Origin: Elysia chlorotica
Lineage: Eukaryota > Mollusca > Gastropoda > Plakobranchidae
NCBI GenBank assembly: GCA_003991915.1
Contig: RQTK01000106.1
Coordinates: 208,950-272,949 of the forward strand
DNA length: 64,000 bases
Reading direction: 5' to 3'
This document shows positions 49,501-55,200 of the stretch, one piece after another. The notes under the pieces were generated by a model. The model saw nothing but the letters and a program-made list of their open reading frames with translations, was not told where the DNA came from and did no database searches. How positions within the stretch are numbered: the first letter of the stretch is position 1; each line of letters starts with the position of its first letter. The translations under genes and the position numbers were made by a program.

Positions 49501-52212
49501 TCGGTTTCAGTTTAATGTGACCGGTTGAGACAGGAGTCATGGCATCCCCGCCCTGTCTTGTGTGTGGTAGCACATAAAATTGTAAGACGTCAGTCTTGGG
49601 GCCCGTATACAATATAGCCTATATAGTGCTGATGTTGGACGTTAAACCAACTCAGCAACAACAACAACCACCCAGGTAAGTCAGAGGGAGGTTTGGTTTG
49701 GTTTGTTGTTTTAATGTCCAACGTCTGCACTATATAGGCTATATTGAGGACAGGCCCCTAGACAAACTTCTGAAAATTTGTTTGTGCTGCCACTGACGAG
49801 ACAGAGCAGTGAGATCTGGACTTATGTCTCAGATGGTCACATTATACTGACCCTGACCTAACTAGAAGGGGGTGAAATCAGACACATAAACTTTTGACCA
49901 ATCGTTGGTTTCAAACCAGGGACGTCCTGGTTGGAAGACCAGTGCTCTAGCATTTGCGCCAGTTTGCCCCCCACAGACTACAGAGTGCGGGGGGTACAAA
50001 AAAAAAGATTGTGTAGCAAGCTCACAAAATGAGTTTGCGGTACAGACTGGCTCGGGGGAAACTTCAATGCTGGGACTACAACAAAAAATATTTCAAGAAA
50101 TGTTAGGCTTACTTTGAACTGTTTCACCAATCCTGTTCAGGTTTTGTGACGATTTCAATAACTGTTGACTTGATATACTGTGAGAGTTTCTTGGAATTTG
50201 ACAAAGTCCCTTTCAAACCTCTCACATTTCATTCTAACAGGTACATACGATGAAGAAAATTGCCGAGATGGACGATGTCTCGGAGATTGTGTACAAACTT
50301 CAAACCATAGCTGACCTGGTGTTGGACAAGAGCTGTCTCAGGTAGGCTTTTCTCAGCTTAATAGGGGAACTCTCATCTGGTTTTATATGCCCGAGGTGGA
50401 GGGGGGTAAACTGATGCAGGAGGTAGAGCCTTGGTCTTTCAATTGAGAGGCTTGTGGTTCAAAATCCTATTGTTCATTCGTGTCCCTCGTGTCCGCAGAC
50501 TGGCCATGAACGCAACACCGACAGCCATGGAGCGATCCGTCTCGGCGCTCAAGAGCTACCTCGGCAACATAAAGGGCGTGTCAGAGATGTCCCAAGTCTT
50601 CCCAGAGGTGAGTGCCCGGCAGCCGGAGGGGGGGGCACGGTGGTCCTGGGGTAGGACATCGGTTTCCGACACAAAAGGTCCAGCAGGGGGGGGCACGGTG
50701 GCCTGGGGTAGGACATCGGTTTCCGACACAAAAGGTCCAGCAGGGGGGGGCACGGTGGCCCTGGGGTAGGACATCGGTTTCCGACGCAAATGGGCCGGAT
50801 TCGTTCANNNNNNNNNNNNNNNNNNNNNNNNNNNNNNNNNNNNNNNNNNNNNNNNNNNNNNNNNNNNNNNNNNNNNNNNNNNNNNNNNNNNNNNNNNNNN
50901 NNNNNNNNNNNNNNNNNNNNNNNNNNNNNNNNNNNNNNNNNNNNNNNNNNNNNNNNNNNNNNNNNNNNNNNNNNNNNNNNNNNNNNNNNNNNNNNNNNNN
51001 NNNNNNNNNNNNNNNNNNNNNNNNNNNNNNNNNNNNNNNNNNNNNNNNNNNNNNNNNNNNNNNNNNNNNNNNNNNNNNNNNNNNNNNNNNNNNNNNNNNN
51101 NNNNNNNNNNNNNNNNNNNNNNNNNNNNNNNNNNNNNNNNNNNNNNNNNNNNNNNNNNNNNNNNNNNNNNNNNNNNNNNNNNNNNNNNNNNNNNNNNNNN
51201 NNNNNNNNNNNNNNNNNNNNNNNNNNNNNNNNNNNNNNNNNNNNNNNNNNNNNNNNNNNNNNNNNNNNNNNNNNNNNNNNNNNNNNNNNNNNNNNNNNNN
51301 NNNNNNNNNNNNNNNNNNNNNNNNNNNNNNNNNNNNNNNNNNNNNNNNNNNNNNNNNNNNNNNNNNNNNNNNNNNNNNNNNCTCGTGTCCGCAGACTGGC
51401 CATGAACGCAACACCGACAGCCATGGAGCGATCCGTCTCGGCGCTCAAGAGCTACCTCGGCAACATAAAGGGCGTGTCAGAGGTGTCCCAAGTCTTCCCA
51501 GAGGTGAGTGCCCGGCAGCCGGAGGGGGGGGCACGGTGGCCCTGGGGTAGGACATCGGTTTCCGACACAAAAGGTCCAGCAGGGGGGGGCACGGTGGCCC
51601 TGGGGTAGGACATCGGTTTCCGACGCAAATGGTCCGGATTCGTTCAAGCACTGACGATTTCGCTCCCCACTGGTTGGGCCATTGTTTGTTTAATGTGATC
51701 GACTGAGACCGCCCTGTTTAGTTGATTGTGAAAATATTCTTAAATTTTTCAGAAAATAGCCAGTTGCACAATCCATTTCAGTGCCGAGTGAGTTATGGTT
51801 AATAATAATAAGTTTTTGTCGCAGTGTCTCCACCTGAAAACTAGTTCCTCTGGATGCAAGAAAAATGGGTCCTAAAGTGGATCAGGTTATAAGGCGAAGA
51901 GAGTTGAGTTGAGGTTGTTTCACGTCCAACGTCAGCACTTTAAAGGTTATATTGTGGACGGACCCCAAGACTGACATCTGACAATGTTATCTGCAGCTAC
52001 AGGGGCGGGGAGACCTGGACTCCTGTCTCAGCCGGTCACATTATAAGACAAAGAGAAAAGGATCAACATTTAGCTGGATCAATGATTATTATGTATGTAA
52101 CATGCATTCTTAATTGTTTCTTTTTTATGTGTGCATTTACTATTAGTGCAGCTGATGCTGCCATAACTACTACTACTGCTGCTGCTGCTGCTACTGCTGC
52201 TGCTATTATTAA

Positions 52213-52257
<45 letters not shown>

Positions 52258-55200
52258 CATCATCATCATTTTCATCATCATTATCGTCACCAGGTGGATG
52301 AGATTAAGGCTACATCACACAAAACCCATTATCAGCTGCCGTTCTCAGTGAACTTTGTAGCTCAGAGTTTTCCAGCCGTAAAGTACACACACAAGGACTA
52401 TGCTCCGTGAGTTTACAGAAAAAATTCACAGATGCACATGTTCTTATTAATTTTTTTTGTTTGTTAATAGCATATCCTTCAACATTATTTCTCTTGAACT
52501 GAATCCAGTTTAATAACCAAACCCAAACTTTGATGTGATCTCAGTTCTCAACTCTGTATGCAATGTTGTTTATGTTACCGTTTACTTTTCTTTTATGAAT
52601 TCTGTTGGTCTTGTATTTTGGCTGAAAATTACCTTTTTTCTAACCCTGTTAGAGATACCTGTAAGTGTTAACATTTGGGAAAGGGCAGAACTTTCCCTGG
52701 TGGTAATTACCAAGATAAGAGTATGGGTTCGAATCCTGTGCGGTGCAAAAAAAAAAAAAAAAAAGATGGCAGAGAGACACCCGGGAGTCATGACCTGGGT
52801 GTGGCCCGACCCCCTTAGAGTGTCAGGAGTTAAGGGCCAAAACACTTGCTATAAGGAGGGTTTCTTCTCTGAAGACTCTCTGTTATCTAGCTTCCCCATG
52901 AGTTTCTACACACTGCACATACTTAAGTTAATGTTGCTTTTTTTAATATTTTCAAACATCTTTGTTGATTTTTTTTATCAATTTTTTTTTAATGTTACCA
53001 TAACAGACATGCGAGCTCAGAAAAATAACCTACTTAAAGCTTGTTTTATATCTCAAAAAAACAAAAACAAAAAAATTTCTGGCAGCAATGTATATGTGCA
53101 AAATATTTGATCTGCAATGTGAAGCCAGAAGATGTGGCCACCACTAGGTCAAATGAGCTATTGACGCTTCTTGGCCTTGAGGACCTGAACCTCATTCTGA
53201 AGGAGAGAAGACTCCGGTGGTATGGCCACGTGGAACGGTCAAGCGGAGCTATCAAGACAGCATTGGACATGCAGGTAACAGGAAGTCGTGGAAAAGGGAG
53301 ACCCAGAATGACATGGAAGCAGGTGACAGAGAGGGATCGAAAAGACTGGAAACTCTCAACAACTGACCCTCATGACAGAAACACCTGGAGATCTGGTGTG
53401 AGATCAGCCATGCGTGCAGCAAGCCAGCTACCTGGAAGGGGTTCCACTGATGTGGATGTTGCCCCAGTACCTGCACGTTAATCAAAATACCGATGATGAT
53501 GATGATGATGATTGATTTGGTGCTGAGCTATGAAGGGATAAAAATCTAATATAGGCCTAGCACGTTCAGGTTAGGTGATACATATCGAGTTTGTTTTTTT
53601 AATGATCCATTTGTTCTATGATCACAACGATTTTTTGCTTTCTGTTTTCTTTTCTTTATTCAGTCTTAATGTTTTGGCAACTTTGATGTCCAGGAAGTTT
53701 CTGCACCGGGAAATAAGGTAAAAGTAAAAACGAACTAATGGTGTGGAAATTGGACAAATATTTAAGCAAATGTCAATATTCTGTTTGCAGTAATTTACTT
53801 TATTTAGAATAAAAATTGGAGCCATGCAGATTATTTATCTTGACATATTTAACCACTTGAGTGCTCGCATTTAAAAAAAAAAATGTTTTTAAGTGCTTGA
53901 AGAATGCTCAGCTAACAACTTTTCATATAGATTGAACAAAGGAAGTAGACTGCGTACAACTGTGCCAGATAATTCCCAAATTTGTGCTGCACGATTGGAA
54001 ACACTTGGCCAATTTAGGGTCTAGTTCGACCCCAGCCTAATCTGCTAGTGTTCACCTAGTCAATCCAAAATTCAAGCCCAGCGCATCCAAGTGGTTAAGA
54101 AGGAAGATTTGAAGGAGAGTAATTTTTCTCTCCTGGAGTATTTGATAACCTGAAAGCACAGCTGAGAAACTAATCCACGGATTTGAGATGTCACACCCAC
54201 AGAACCTATGAACTTAATATTTTCACCAACGTAGTTTATCAGATATGTCTGAGATATGTTGTTCGACTGAAAGAAAAGTTTTGACTATTTTAAAACCAAA
54301 ACATGGTTGGATTAAGCCTGTTTTTCTGAATTTTGAGGGGGAGGAAAAATACACTCCCATACATGTAAACTGATCCGCCTGATCCTTAAAAATCCAAAGT
54401 TTGTCGAATTACTGTGAAGGGCTACTGCTCAAAATCATCTCTCTAAACATAAGCCACATTTTATTTCATTTTACAGGAGAGAGGTTTGGAACTTTCCAGC
54501 AAAGTTTACTCTTTTCTGTCATTCTAATTACTCTATTTCTATGATATTAATAGATTTAGACCCAAAAAAACCCATACAAAATAAATATAATATGAGTTTT
54601 GGTTTAAATTAATTTTGGCTCTTGTATGGCTCTAGTTAACCGAAGTTTATATTAAGAGCGACAGAATTGTGCAAACCAATTTATCCTTTCCATGAAAAAT
54701 ATACTTTGCTTTAGATGTCAATATTTGTGCCAAGCAGAGCGAATCAGGCATAAGTTGATAAAGACAAGTTTTGAAATCTAAACATGCAAGAAAACACTAT
54801 ATATTGACTTTTTTTTTTTTAGTTCAAGTTATGTTGAATACCTCTGTTTCCAAAAATGATTAAAATTATATTTTGTTCAACCTATTAAATTGCATTTGGT
54901 GTTTTTAATAAACACACTCTGAATAATTCAAAAGGTAGTCCAATTTCTGATTTGTCGCTGATTCATCCTGGTGGCCTCTCGTATTCCGTACAGGGAGAAA
55001 GGTGGCGCCTACGGGAGCGGGGCTCTGATGTCGCCAGGCGTGTTTAGTTTCTTCTCGTACCGAGACCCGGAGAGTGTTGCCACATTGGACGTGTTTCACC
55101 GCTGTGGGCAGTGGGCGGCGACTGGCGATATTTCAGCCGAGGACGTGGAGGAAGCCAAACTGGGGGTCTTTCAAAAGGTGCGATTGTTCTCTGTAGAGTT

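Noticed and set aside
50549-51608. Frames of 270-312 codons
   Set aside because: Most of their length is N; the readable ends are exon 18 copies and SINE heads.
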